Source: Lachnospiraceae bacterium (lineage in GTDB: Bacteria > Bacillota > Clostridia > Lachnospirales > Lachnospiraceae). From it: a stretch of 23,176 nt of DNA. Below are positions 1-6,312 of the stretch, piece by piece. The notes beneath the pieces are model-generated. The model made no database searches, was not told the origin of the DNA, and worked only from the letters and a program-made list of their open reading frames with translations. Both the position numbers and the translations under genes were made by a program. Numbering within the stretch: position 1 is the first letter of the stretch; every line of letters starts with the position of its first letter. The stretch is from the NCBI GenBank assembly GCA_009774535.1, contig VSNY01000055.1:1-23176 (forward strand), given 5' to 3'.

Positions 1-393
1 AATCGAATTGACATAAGCCGCGGTCGTAATATTACTCATTTCGCGGACAACAGAGATATCCATATCATCAATTTTAGCCAGATCCACAATATCTTTTGGA
101 TAAAAGGTGTTAATTAGTTTTTTTGCAAAATCCAGATGTACGACTTCCAGCATACAGCCGCGAATATCGCCTTCCAACGCAACCGTCATGCCCAGCGCTT
201 TCGTATCTTTTCCGCCGAGATAATCCGCTACTTTGGCATAACTGATCAGGCTGATGACAGGGACCTCGATATCTACAAATGTATTCAGTAAAGACGCAAG
301 CGCAGTTGCGGCATGACCGGAACCGATATTTCCGATTTCCCTTAATACATCCAGATGCATAGAACTAAACTCCTCAATATTTGTATAAGCCAT
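1..393 (-). CDS. cheC: CheC-family chemotaxis phosphatase (C-terminus outside window)
   Basis: The reading frame opens at ATG 393 (minus strand) and runs off the window edge, giving 131 residues. CheC proteins dephosphorylate CheY-P and assist the adaptation system. Two copies of the CheC active-site pattern are visible: D15-x3-E19-x2-N22 followed by P45, and a second S-x3-E-x2-N in the stretch REMSNITTAAYVNSI near residues 115-130. Two active helices point to CheC rather than CheX. The start is preceded by AGAGGAGGAAG at good spacing. It lies 40 bp downstream of the cyclophilin gene on the same strand, so the two may be co-transcribed. The rest of the gene and any cheD partner are not visible. 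Confidence 0.88.
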   Translation of the reverse strand, partial: MAYTNIEEFSSMHLDVLREIGNIGSGHAATALASLLNTFVDIEVPVISLISYAKVADYLGGKDTKALGMTVALEGDIRGCMLEVVHLDFAKKLINTFYPKDIVDLAKIDDMDISVVREMSNITTAAYVNSI

Positions 394-433
394 AACTTCC
401 TCCTCTTGTCTGCGGCAAAAGCCGATATTCTTG

Positions 434-955
434 TCAGCAGGTTTCCGGAGCCGGATAGTCAACGCCAAAAGTGTCTACGGTCACTTTTTTCATCCGCTGC
501 GTTTCCATCGGGCGGTCGTTATAATCCGTAGGGACTTCCGCAATCTTATTTACAACATCCATACCTTCTGTAATCTTTCCGAATGCTGCATAAGCGCCGT
601 CTAAATGCGGTGATTTCTTATGCATAATAAAGAACTGGGAGCCGGCGGAATCAGGAGCCATCGTGCGGGCCATGGATAAGACACCCGGGTCGTGTAAGAG
701 CGGATTATCAAATCCGTTCTGCGGAAATTCACCACGGATGCTGTAATCCGGTCCGCCCATACCAGTACCGTCCGGATCGCCGCCCTGCAGCATAAAGCCT
801 TCGATGACACGATGAAAGATTACGCCGTCATAAAATCCCTTCCGGATCAGGCTGATAAAATTGTTGACTGTATTTGGGGCGATTTCCGGATATAATTCAG
901 CTTTCATAATGTCGCCGTTTTCCATTTCAATAGTTACGATTGGATTCTGTGCCAT
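434..955 (-). CDS. ppiB: Cyclophilin-type peptidyl-prolyl cis-trans isomerase
   Basis: This 173-residue protein is a single-domain cytoplasmic cyclophilin that isomerises Xaa-Pro bonds during protein folding. The diagnostic core is present: FHRVIEGFMLQGGDPDGTG (catalytic Arg at about residue 49), then DSAGSQFFIMHKKSPHLDG and the AFGKITEGMDVV strand. No signal peptide is present. The position equivalent to the cyclosporin-contacting Trp appears to be His (SPHLDG), as in many bacterial members, suggesting weak cyclosporin binding. The start has AAAGGAG at ideal spacing. A sigma-A-like promoter lies just upstream at 989-1017 on the minus strand. cheC follows 40 bp downstream. Confidence 0.95.
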   Translation of the reverse strand: MAQNPIVTIEMENGDIMKAELYPEIAPNTVNNFISLIRKGFYDGVIFHRVIEGFMLQGGDPDGTGMGGPDYSIRGEFPQNGFDNPLLHDPGVLSMARTMAPDSAGSQFFIMHKKSPHLDGAYAAFGKITEGMDVVNKIAEVPTDYNDRPMETQRMKKVTVDTFGVDYPAPETC

Positions 956-988
956 GTCTGTTCTCCTTTAGCTATTCGTTCTGGTTCT

Positions 989-1017
989 ATTTTACAGCTA
1001 TTTTGATCGATTGTAAA
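989..1017 (-). promoter_or_regulatory. Sigma-A-like promoter of the cyclophilin gene
   Basis: Read on the minus strand, TTTACA (1017-1012) is separated by exactly 17 bp from TAAAAT (994-989). The likely transcript start is about 25-30 bp upstream of the ppiB start codon and its AAAGGAG ribosome binding site. Confidence 0.6.
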
Positions 1018-1355
1018 GGAGTCGTGAAGAGGAAATGCAGATTTTTTTGAAAATTAAAGCTGGTATCTTCCTGTGATCTTAGAACTTCCTCCTGGGAACG
1101 AGGTCAGTTCCAACAAGCTGGCAGACACGCTTTCCGTGTCGCACATGCCGATCCAGTTGCAGTGGCAAAGCTGGCCTGTGAAGGAATTGACGCGAAATAT
1201 TTGGAAGCTATGCGGGAAAATGTGTACACACAGATGACATTCCTAACTTAAATGATTCTGAATAATGCTTTTTTGTGTATTTGTTTCCATAAGCTAAAAT
1301 TATTTTAATAGTAATTAATATTGACAAAAAATTATTTATTTTAGGTAAATTATGG
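1018..1355. other. Intergenic stretch with a possible decayed gene tail
   Basis: No complete gene is visible here. On the plus strand about 1105-1251 stays open to a TAA at 1249-1251 and reads ...ADPVAVAKLACEGIDAKYL..., which looks like coding composition but has no credible start or ribosome binding site. It could be the tail of a lost gene; I do not recognise the family. From about 1252 the sequence becomes strongly AT-rich and leads into the promoter at 1356-1384. Confidence 0.3.
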
Positions 1356-1384
1356 TTTACAGTTATTAAATTAAATGATATAAT
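1356..1384 (+). promoter_or_regulatory. Promoter upstream of the TGA-interrupted gene
   Basis: TTTACA (1356-1361) and a perfect TATAAT (1379-1384) are separated by 17 bp. A 5' leader of about 90 nt then runs to the AAAAAGGAG ribosome binding site at 1462-1470. Confidence 0.65.
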
Positions 1385-1478
1385 AAGTAAAATTATAGAA
1401 AGAGAAGAGATTCAAATGAATGAAAGATAGATCGTTTTATAAAATACAATGATGATTAAGTAAAAAGGAGAATAAATT

Positions 1479-1907
1479 ATGACAGAAAAAGTACAAGGAT
1501 TGGATTTAGATGCACTGGAATGAAGTAATGTAGTAACGAAATCAGAAGAAGTGCCGCTTTCTGGTAGTTTTAATATTAGCTGGTTAGGTTCAGCAGGGGC
1601 TACAAATGGAGCAGCTGTTGAACAACAGAATTATGATGGAAGAGAGTTTGGCATAGAGGTTGTTGTAACAGGAACGCCTACATGGGGGACTGCTTGTGTT
1701 ATAGGAGTAACACCTAAAAATTGCGAGTTAAAATCGGGAGTAAGTAAGGTAGAAATTGCCATTTCAGGAGCTAATTTAGGGCAAACATTTTTAAGTTATC
1801 TAACACCAAAATCAACCTATAAAGGACAAACAGTTAAGTATGCTGTTGCAATAACAGGTGCGCCGAATGCTATACTTTATGCACGGGGGGATATAGGTTC
1901 TATTTAA
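1479..1907 (+). pseudogene. Unknown protein gene interrupted by an in-frame TGA
   Basis: An ATG at 1479 sits 8 nt after a strong AAAAAGGAG site and encodes MTEKVQGLDLDALE, then meets TGA at 1521-1523. The same frame then stays open for another 128 codons to TAA 1905-1907. The downstream part is rich in Gly, Ala, Thr and Val with alternating hydrophobic residues (for example EFGIEVVVTGTPTWGTACV), suggesting a small beta-sandwich. It has no signal peptide and I do not recognise the family. The GTG at 1551 has no ribosome binding site, and the ATG at 1528 is followed at once by TAG, so independent translation of the second part is doubtful. A simple TGG (Trp) to TGA mutation would explain the break. 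Recoding is possible but nothing supports it. A lipoprotein gene follows on the same strand. Confidence 0.5.
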
Positions 1908-1990
1908 CGTATAGCACTTTAAGAGGAGAACAAAATTGGATTTGACAGATATTGTTCCCCAACACTAAATTTTTTGCAGGGGGTAAGAAT

Positions 1991-2851
1991 ATGGGAAAAA
2001 GAAAGGCAAAAATCATAAATAAAACAAACACTTCAATACTTATAGTTGTTTTCTTGGTATGTGCATCTTTTATGGGTTTTACGGGCTGTTCTTCCCAAAA
2101 CAATTCATCTGTGCAGAAGGATGAACCTTCATCTGGCAAGAATGAAGATGCCAAAGATGCTGAAGAGGAAGAAACGATTACAAAAGAGCTTCCAGAAGAA
2201 AACAGCCAGGAACCAGTACAGGATGAAGATTTGGCTGCTTCACCGCTGGATCTGGGAAAACTGGAGTTAGCAGACAAAATAGAAGAAAGCGGTATTTCCT
2301 ATTATAATTTTCACACATCCGGACAAACGCCGCTGCCGATGGAAGAATGGGCAAAACTGAATCTTATTTCTGAAAAAGGTGCGGTCGTTCCGGCATATAT
2401 CCGATTTACGAATGTGACGAGAGATATTAAAAATATTGAAAAACAGATGAAACAGTTTATGGAAATCAAGAATAGCAAGGCGTTATTTCACCCGCAGCCA
2501 ATGGATGCAGAGGATGAATATGTTATGATGGATTATGAGATTTTGATTGGGGAAGAGGCGTCGTTAGAGCAGGACGATTATATTTCATTTTCTGCGGTCA
2601 GATTCCCACTTCAGCTGTATTCCACAATGAGAAGTGGAACGTGGGGAGAACATGCGGATGCGGATGCAAAAAGAGTCGTTTCGGATATTTCGATCTATGA
2701 TACAGATACACGGCTTGTTTCCGGAAGCAGAATCAAAAAGACAATGATGTGCAGCGTTCCGAAAGGATATACCGCATATGGAGTAATGATTCCGTATATG
2801 GGTGTGCAGGGGGATTCAGAGTGCATCTATTATAAACTGGAATATAAATAA
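1991..2851 (+). CDS. Predicted lipoprotein of unknown function
   Basis: This 286-residue protein starts at ATG 1991, preceded by GGGGG about 8 nt upstream. The frame is open back to a TTG at 1952, but the extra residues would spoil the signal peptide. The N-terminus MGKRKAKIINKTNT is followed by a hydrophobic segment (about residues 15-32) ending in FMGFTGC, a lipobox with the lipidated Cys at about residue 33. An acidic, low-complexity linker (Ser/Glu/Asp-rich, about 35-85) then leads to a folded region of about 190 residues that I do not recognise. It should be anchored on the outer face of the membrane. It shares strand with the interrupted gene upstream and is closed by a strong terminator at 2864-2907, so the two may form one transcription unit. 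Confidence 0.75.
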   Translation: MGKRKAKIINKTNTSILIVVFLVCASFMGFTGCSSQNNSSVQKDEPSSGKNEDAKDAEEEETITKELPEENSQEPVQDEDLAASPLDLGKLELADKIEESGISYYNFHTSGQTPLPMEEWAKLNLISEKGAVVPAYIRFTNVTRDIKNIEKQMKQFMEIKNSKALFHPQPMDAEDEYVMMDYEILIGEEASLEQDDYISFSAVRFPLQLYSTMRSGTWGEHADADAKRVVSDISIYDTDTRLVSGSRIKKTMMCSVPKGYTAYGVMIPYMGVQGDSECIYYKLEYK

Positions 2852-2863
2852 GCGTTTTCATAA

Positions 2864-2907
2864 AAAAACAGGTATTCCTGCAGGATGATGCAGGAATACC
2901 TGTTTTT
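2864..2907 (+). terminator. Strong, probably bidirectional intrinsic terminator
   Basis: A perfect 19-bp stem (2864-2882 with 2889-2907) surrounds a 6-nt loop. It carries A's on the left and TTTTT on the right, so it can work on either strand. It ends the lipoprotein transcript and lies directly after the stop of the decayed dehydrogenase on the other strand. Confidence 0.9.
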
Positions 2908-2917
2908 GATACAAAAT

Positions 2918-3160
2918 TTAGTTATTTCCAAAAGTAAGTACAATCTTACGAATCGACGGATCATGGCTGTCTGCAAAATCAAACGCTTCCTGTGCCTGTT
3001 CCAGCGGGAACGTATGGGAGACAGATCCGTTCAGGTTCAGCGTTCCTTCCTGGATCATCTCAATTGCTTTGCCAAACATTTTGTTCTGCAGTCTTATTGC
3101 TGATGGTGCTGTTTCCGCAGATTGTAACCATTCCGATGAACTTCTTTACAGGTGGCTAAC
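2918..3160 (-). pseudogene. C-terminal remnant of a zinc-type alcohol/sorbitol dehydrogenase
   Basis: On the minus strand, a frame ending at TAA 2920-2918 reads ...MFGKAIEMIQEGTLNLNGSV... and closes with DSHDPSIRKIVLTFGNN, which matches the C-terminal end of medium-chain (MDR) alcohol, sorbitol or threonine dehydrogenases. Going upstream the coding signal jumps frame near 3096: FIGMVTICGNSTISNK is in another frame, consistent with one extra base. That second frame meets a stop near 3155. Only about 75 codons of a normally 340-360-codon gene remain, and no Rossmann motif or zinc ligands are left. It abuts a MITE-like element at 3207. Confidence 0.7.
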
Positions 3161-3206
3161 ACAGAAAAGATGCCGGATAGGTATTGATATGAAATCCTTG
3201 CAGATA

Positions 3207-3371
3207 CTAGTACACCGTAAACTAAATAACTGGTCATCTTGCTTGTCTAAATCTCCGTGAGCACATGGCAAAAATCCTCAATGTACCCCGGTACACCTCC
3301 GGTTTTTGCCATGCACTCACGAAGATTTATCCGGCGCAATATAACCAGTTATTTAATTTACGGTGTACTAG
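3207..3371. repeat. MITE-like 165-bp near-palindromic element
   Basis: The outer arms are 28 bp (3207-3234 and 3344-3371), beginning and ending with CTAGTACACCG / CGGTGTACTAG, with a single mismatch. The inner arms also pair: about 3248-3287 with 3291-3330, including GTGAGCACATGGCAAAAA against TTTTTGCCATGCACTCAC. The centre is GTACCCCGGTAC. It has no open reading frame of its own that I trust. The layout is that of a non-autonomous transposable element (MITE) or a large foldback, lying between a broken dehydrogenase and uxuB. Confidence 0.75.
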
Positions 3372-3454
3372 AACGTGTGAAAGCACATGTTACGAAAAGA
3401 AATTTCAAACACGCTCTGGAGCGTGCGTCAGCATCCATCAAAATCAATGCATAA
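3372..3454 (+). other. Short stretch between the palindrome and uxuB, with an end of a second repeat family
   Basis: Read on the minus strand, 3416-3393 is AGAGCGTGTTTGAAATTTCTTTTC. This closely resembles the arm of the palindrome between scfA and scfB (AGAGCGTGTTTAAAAATTTA). The plus strand also stays open to a TAA at 3452-3454 (ending ASIKINA), which could be the tail of a gene cut by the neighbouring element. CACGCTC-TG-GAGCGTG at 3408-3423 is a perfect short inverted repeat. No promoter for uxuB is evident here. Confidence 0.35.
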
Positions 3455-3472
3455 AGAAGGGAAAGTAAAAAA

Positions 3473-5071
3473 ATGAAACTGAATCTGGATCTTTTAAAAG
3501 AAGCAAAAAACTTGAAAAATTACCAGCTGCCGCAGTATGACCCGGCGTCTGTAGCCAGTTATACAAAACAGCATCCCCAGTGGATGCACTTTGGCGCGGG
3601 CAATATCTTCCGCATCTTTCCGGCCGTACTTTGCCAGCGGCTGCTTGACCAGGGGGATATGGAGACTGGCGTGATCTGCTGCGAGGGATACGACGATGAA
3701 ATAATCACGCGCTGTTTTCGTCCGCATGACAATCTCTCGATCGCGGTAACGCTGCATACGGATGGCAAAATAGAGAAAGAGATTGTCGGTTCTGTATCAG
3801 AAAGCCTGACTGCACAGCACGATAGCGACCGGATCCGTGAGATTTTTGAGAACCCGTCGCTTCAGATGGTTTCTTTCACGATTACGGAAAAAGGCTATGC
3901 CATCCGGGATATGCAAAATGAAATTATTCCGGCGGCAGCATCCGATATGGAAAAAGGCCCGGAAGGCTGCAGGCATCTGATGTCGCAGCTGGCGGCGTTT
4001 TGTATCGCCCGTTATCATGCCTGCGGGACACCGCTGGCGCTTGTTTCCATGGATAACTGTTCCCACAATGGAGAAAAACTCCGCTCTTCCGTGCTGGAAA
4101 TCGCTAAGGCGTGGCTGGAGCATGGCAAAATCAGCGCGGATGCGTACGCATATCTGTCCGGAAAGATCTCCTTTCCGTGGACCATGATCGACAAAATCAC
4201 TCCGCGGCCGGACGAGTTAGTGAAACAGCAGCTGACAGCGGATGGATTTGAAGATATAGCGCCATTCGTAACCGCAAAAAATACGTATACAGCGGCGTTC
4301 GTCAATGCAGAAAAGCCGCAGTATCTGGTTATGGAAGATTCCTTCCCGAACGGCCGTCCACAGCTGGAAAAGGCAGGCGTTTATATGACCGATCGCGATA
4401 CAGTGAACCGTACGGAGCGTATGAAAGTAACTACTTGTCTGAACCCGCTGCACACGGCTATGAGCGTTTATGGCTGTATGCTCGGATATACACTGATTTC
4501 AGAAGAAATGAAAGATCCGGATATCGTCAATCTGATTCGAATGCTGGGTTATCAGGAAGGACTTCCGGTTGTTACAGATCCTGGTATTCTCAGCCCGAAG
4601 GCATTTCTTGATGAAGTGATGGAACAGCGTCTGCCAAATCCGTTCATGCCAGACGCGCCTCAGCGTATCGCTACGGATACGTCGCAAAAAGTCGGCATCC
4701 GTTTTGGCGAAACGATCAAAAACTATGTAGCAGGAAATCTTGATACAGGCAGCCTTACTGCACTGCCGTTAGCCATTGCCGGCTGGCTGCGGTATCTGCT
4801 GGCTGTAGATGATGAGCTGCGTCCGATGGAAGTGTCGGCTGATCCAATGAAGGACGAACTGCAGCGAAAGCTTGCGGGGATCATGGTTGGCAAGCCGGAA
4901 ACCTGTCAGAATCAGCTTAGGGAGATTTTATCAAACGCCGCAGTTTTTGGATCTGACTTGACGGCAAACGGGCTTGCGGATAAAATTATATGCATGTTCC
5001 GGGAGGAACTGGAAGGAGCGGGCGCGGTTCGCAGAACGCTGCAGAAATATTGCAGCGGTTCCAGGCAGTGA
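3473..5071 (+). CDS. uxuB: Mannitol dehydrogenase-family oxidoreductase, probably D-mannonate oxidoreductase (fructuronate reductase)
   Basis: This 532-residue protein belongs to the polyol-specific long-chain dehydrogenase family. The closest functional fit is NAD-dependent interconversion of D-fructuronate and D-mannonate in hexuronate catabolism. The nucleotide-binding site is MHFGAGNIFRIF near residue 40. Next come ALVSMDNCSHNGE and SFPWTMIDKITPRP in the middle. The catalytic region is KVTTCLNPLHTAMSVYG, containing the Lys, Asn and His expected of the family. The start ATG 3473 is preceded by AGAAGGGAAAG. Length and motifs suit the Firmicutes form of UxuB. Other family members act on mannitol, arabinitol or tagaturonate, so substrate is inferred. 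No uxuA or uxaC neighbour is present, and the upstream flank is decayed and carries a mobile repeat. Confidence 0.85.
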   Translation: MKLNLDLLKEAKNLKNYQLPQYDPASVASYTKQHPQWMHFGAGNIFRIFPAVLCQRLLDQGDMETGVICCEGYDDEIITRCFRPHDNLSIAVTLHTDGKIEKEIVGSVSESLTAQHDSDRIREIFENPSLQMVSFTITEKGYAIRDMQNEIIPAAASDMEKGPEGCRHLMSQLAAFCIARYHACGTPLALVSMDNCSHNGEKLRSSVLEIAKAWLEHGKISADAYAYLSGKISFPWTMIDKITPRPDELVKQQLTADGFEDIAPFVTAKNTYTAAFVNAEKPQYLVMEDSFPNGRPQLEKAGVYMTDRDTVNRTERMKVTTCLNPLHTAMSVYGCMLGYTLISEEMKDPDIVNLIRMLGYQEGLPVVTDPGILSPKAFLDEVMEQRLPNPFMPDAPQRIATDTSQKVGIRFGETIKNYVAGNLDTGSLTALPLAIAGWLRYLLAVDDELRPMEVSADPMKDELQRKLAGIMVGKPETCQNQLREILSNAAVFGSDLTANGLADKIICMFREELEGAGAVRRTLQKYCSGSRQ

Positions 5072-5152
5072 TGATACAGAGTAACAGCTCCATGGGTGAT
5101 CGGAATGGTTATGATACAGACGGATTACAATGCTGATTTTTACAATTACACA

Positions 5153-5181
5153 TTGACGAACGTACGTTCCTGTGATATAAT
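5153..5181 (+). promoter_or_regulatory. Promoter of the Rpn-family gene with LexA-type operator in the spacer
   Basis: TTGACG (5153-5158) and TATAAT (5176-5181) are 17 bp apart, and the -10 is extended (TGA before it). The spacer contains CGAACGTACGTTCC (5157-5170), whose core GAAC-GTAC-GTTC (5158-5169) is a perfect palindrome. It matches the Gram-positive SOS box CGAAC-RNRY-GTTYG at 13 of 14 positions. An operator overlapping the -35 and spacer is where LexA would block polymerase. Confidence 0.75.
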
Positions 5182-5222
5182 AAAAAAAGACTACAGAAAA
5201 ATAGCTGGAAGGGGGTGGGACT

Positions 5223-6227
5223 TTGGATCAATTAGCAGGAAGTATGGAAGCGCTGAGTGCATTACAGATCACATCCGAAATGGAAGGGCTGGACGCCGAA
5301 TGCAAGACAGTACTTTATGCCAAAGAAGTATTAGCGGTGATTTTGCAGGAAGTCGTGGAGGAATACCAAGGATACAGCCGCAGGAAAATTATGGAGTTTA
5401 TAGAAGATGATTCTATAAGTAAGCAAAAAGAAGTATCCAATGGAAGAACCAATACCCAGATACGCGGAGAAAATGCAGAATTTGTACAATTGAATGAAAA
5501 AGTATCCTATTTTGATTTTGTATTCCGGGCGAAAAATCCCAGGCTCTCAAATGCCAGGGTAACGGTGAATCTGCATGTTGATATAGAGCCGCAGAAATCA
5601 TATCGTCCAGGTTATCCAGTGGAAAAACGTGGGATTTATTACCTTTCGCGACGGCTTGCCTCGCAGCTGACGCTGGTCACGAATCATACTGATTACGGAA
5701 TACTGGAAAAATGCTACAGCATCTGGATCTGCCGGGATGATATTCCGGTTGGGGAACGTTACAGTGTATCCTTTTACGAGATGATGAATACCAAAAATAT
5801 GGGAAGCTGTATGACGGTCAAAGAGAATTACGATTTAATGAAGCTGGTGGTAATCAGACTTGGACAAAGTGAATTTTATGGACAGGAAGCAGATGAGGGA
5901 TATCATTTGCTGCGGTTTTTGAATGCTATTATGTATCCGCATAAAAAAGAGTTTATGGATATCGTTTCTGATTATATTGATTTTTCCGACAATCAAGAAT
6001 TATGGCAGGAGGTGCATGATATGTTTGGATTGGGTCAGAGTATATTAGAGGAAGGAAGGGAGGAAGGAAGAGAACTGGGCATACAGGCACTTGTTACGGA
6101 TCATCTGGAAGAAAATATCCCACGGGAAAGAAGCATCGTAAAACTGCAGAGACATTTCGGAATTTCTAAAGAACAGGCAGAGCAGTATTATGAAAAATAT
6201 GCCCTGTATACAAACATGGCGAAATAA
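5223..6227 (+). CDS. Rpn-family PD-(D/E)XK recombination-promoting nuclease / transposase-like protein
   Basis: This 334-residue protein starts at TTG 5223, 5 nt after GGAAGGGGGTGG. An ATG start in another frame at 5096 is not supported. The nuclease core shows a strand YFDFVF (D99), then NLHVDIEPQ with the E122-x-Q124 motif, followed by RGIYYLSRRLASQL, all typical of Rpn/PDDEXK_2 proteins. The C-terminus has the family's repeated charged run EEGREEGRELG before a short helical domain. Family members cut DNA; some act in phage defence, with a C-terminal fragment made from an internal start acting as antitoxin. Exactly such a start (AGGAGGTG then ATG 6021) is present here, encoding residues 267-334. 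Expression is probably SOS-controlled through the operator at 5157-5170. A terminator follows at 6236, so it is a stand-alone unit. Confidence 0.85.
   Translation: MDQLAGSMEALSALQITSEMEGLDAECKTVLYAKEVLAVILQEVVEEYQGYSRRKIMEFIEDDSISKQKEVSNGRTNTQIRGENAEFVQLNEKVSYFDFVFRAKNPRLSNARVTVNLHVDIEPQKSYRPGYPVEKRGIYYLSRRLASQLTLVTNHTDYGILEKCYSIWICRDDIPVGERYSVSFYEMMNTKNMGSCMTVKENYDLMKLVVIRLGQSEFYGQEADEGYHLLRFLNAIMYPHKKEFMDIVSDYIDFSDNQELWQEVHDMFGLGQSILEEGREEGRELGIQALVTDHLEENIPRERSIVKLQRHFGISKEQAEQYYEKYALYTNMAK
6007..6227 (+). CDS. Possible intragenic C-terminal product (Rpn-S type), 68 residues
   Basis: Inside the Rpn gene, AGGAGGTG (6007-6014) is a near-perfect Shine-Dalgarno sequence 6-8 nt before ATG 6021. 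That ATG is in the same frame as the large protein, as codon 267. Translation from it gives a 68-residue protein beginning MFGLGQSILEEG and ending at 6227. It would contain the charged EEGREEGRELG stretch and the C-terminal helical segment but none of the nuclease core. In characterised Rpn genes a comparable internal product binds and inhibits the full-length nuclease. That role is inferred here by analogy. Confidence 0.55.
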
Positions 6228-6235
6228 GGGGCTTT

Positions 6236-6267
6236 AAAAAGACGGATGGCGGAGAATCCGTCTTTTT
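6236..6267 (+). terminator. Intrinsic terminator after the Rpn gene
   Basis: AAAAAGACGGAT (6236-6247) pairs perfectly with ATCCGTCTTTTT (6256-6267) around an 8-nt loop. The T-run makes it a terminator 8 bp after the stop codon. Confidence 0.88.
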
Positions 6268-6312
6268 GCGATCAATACTAGGTTAGAACAGGCAGGAAAT
6301 GGTAGCACGCAA

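Noticed and set aside
1521..1560. Selenocysteine insertion at the in-frame TGA
   Set aside because: No stable bacterial-type SECIS stem with a GG-containing loop is visible immediately downstream.
1936..1968. Ten-codon open frame (TTG start, LDLTDIVPQH) behind AAGAGGAG
   Set aside because: The ribosome binding site is good, but ten codons with a TTG start and no homology cannot be supported as a gene; it may be leader sequence of the lipoprotein gene.
3257..3454. Two overlapping plus-strand open frames across the palindrome
   Set aside because: They run through a non-coding foldback element, lack start signals and have no family-like sequence.
5096..5410. 104-codon plus-strand frame overlapping the Rpn start
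   Set aside because: It begins upstream of the mapped promoter, overlaps the operator and shifts against the true Rpn frame.
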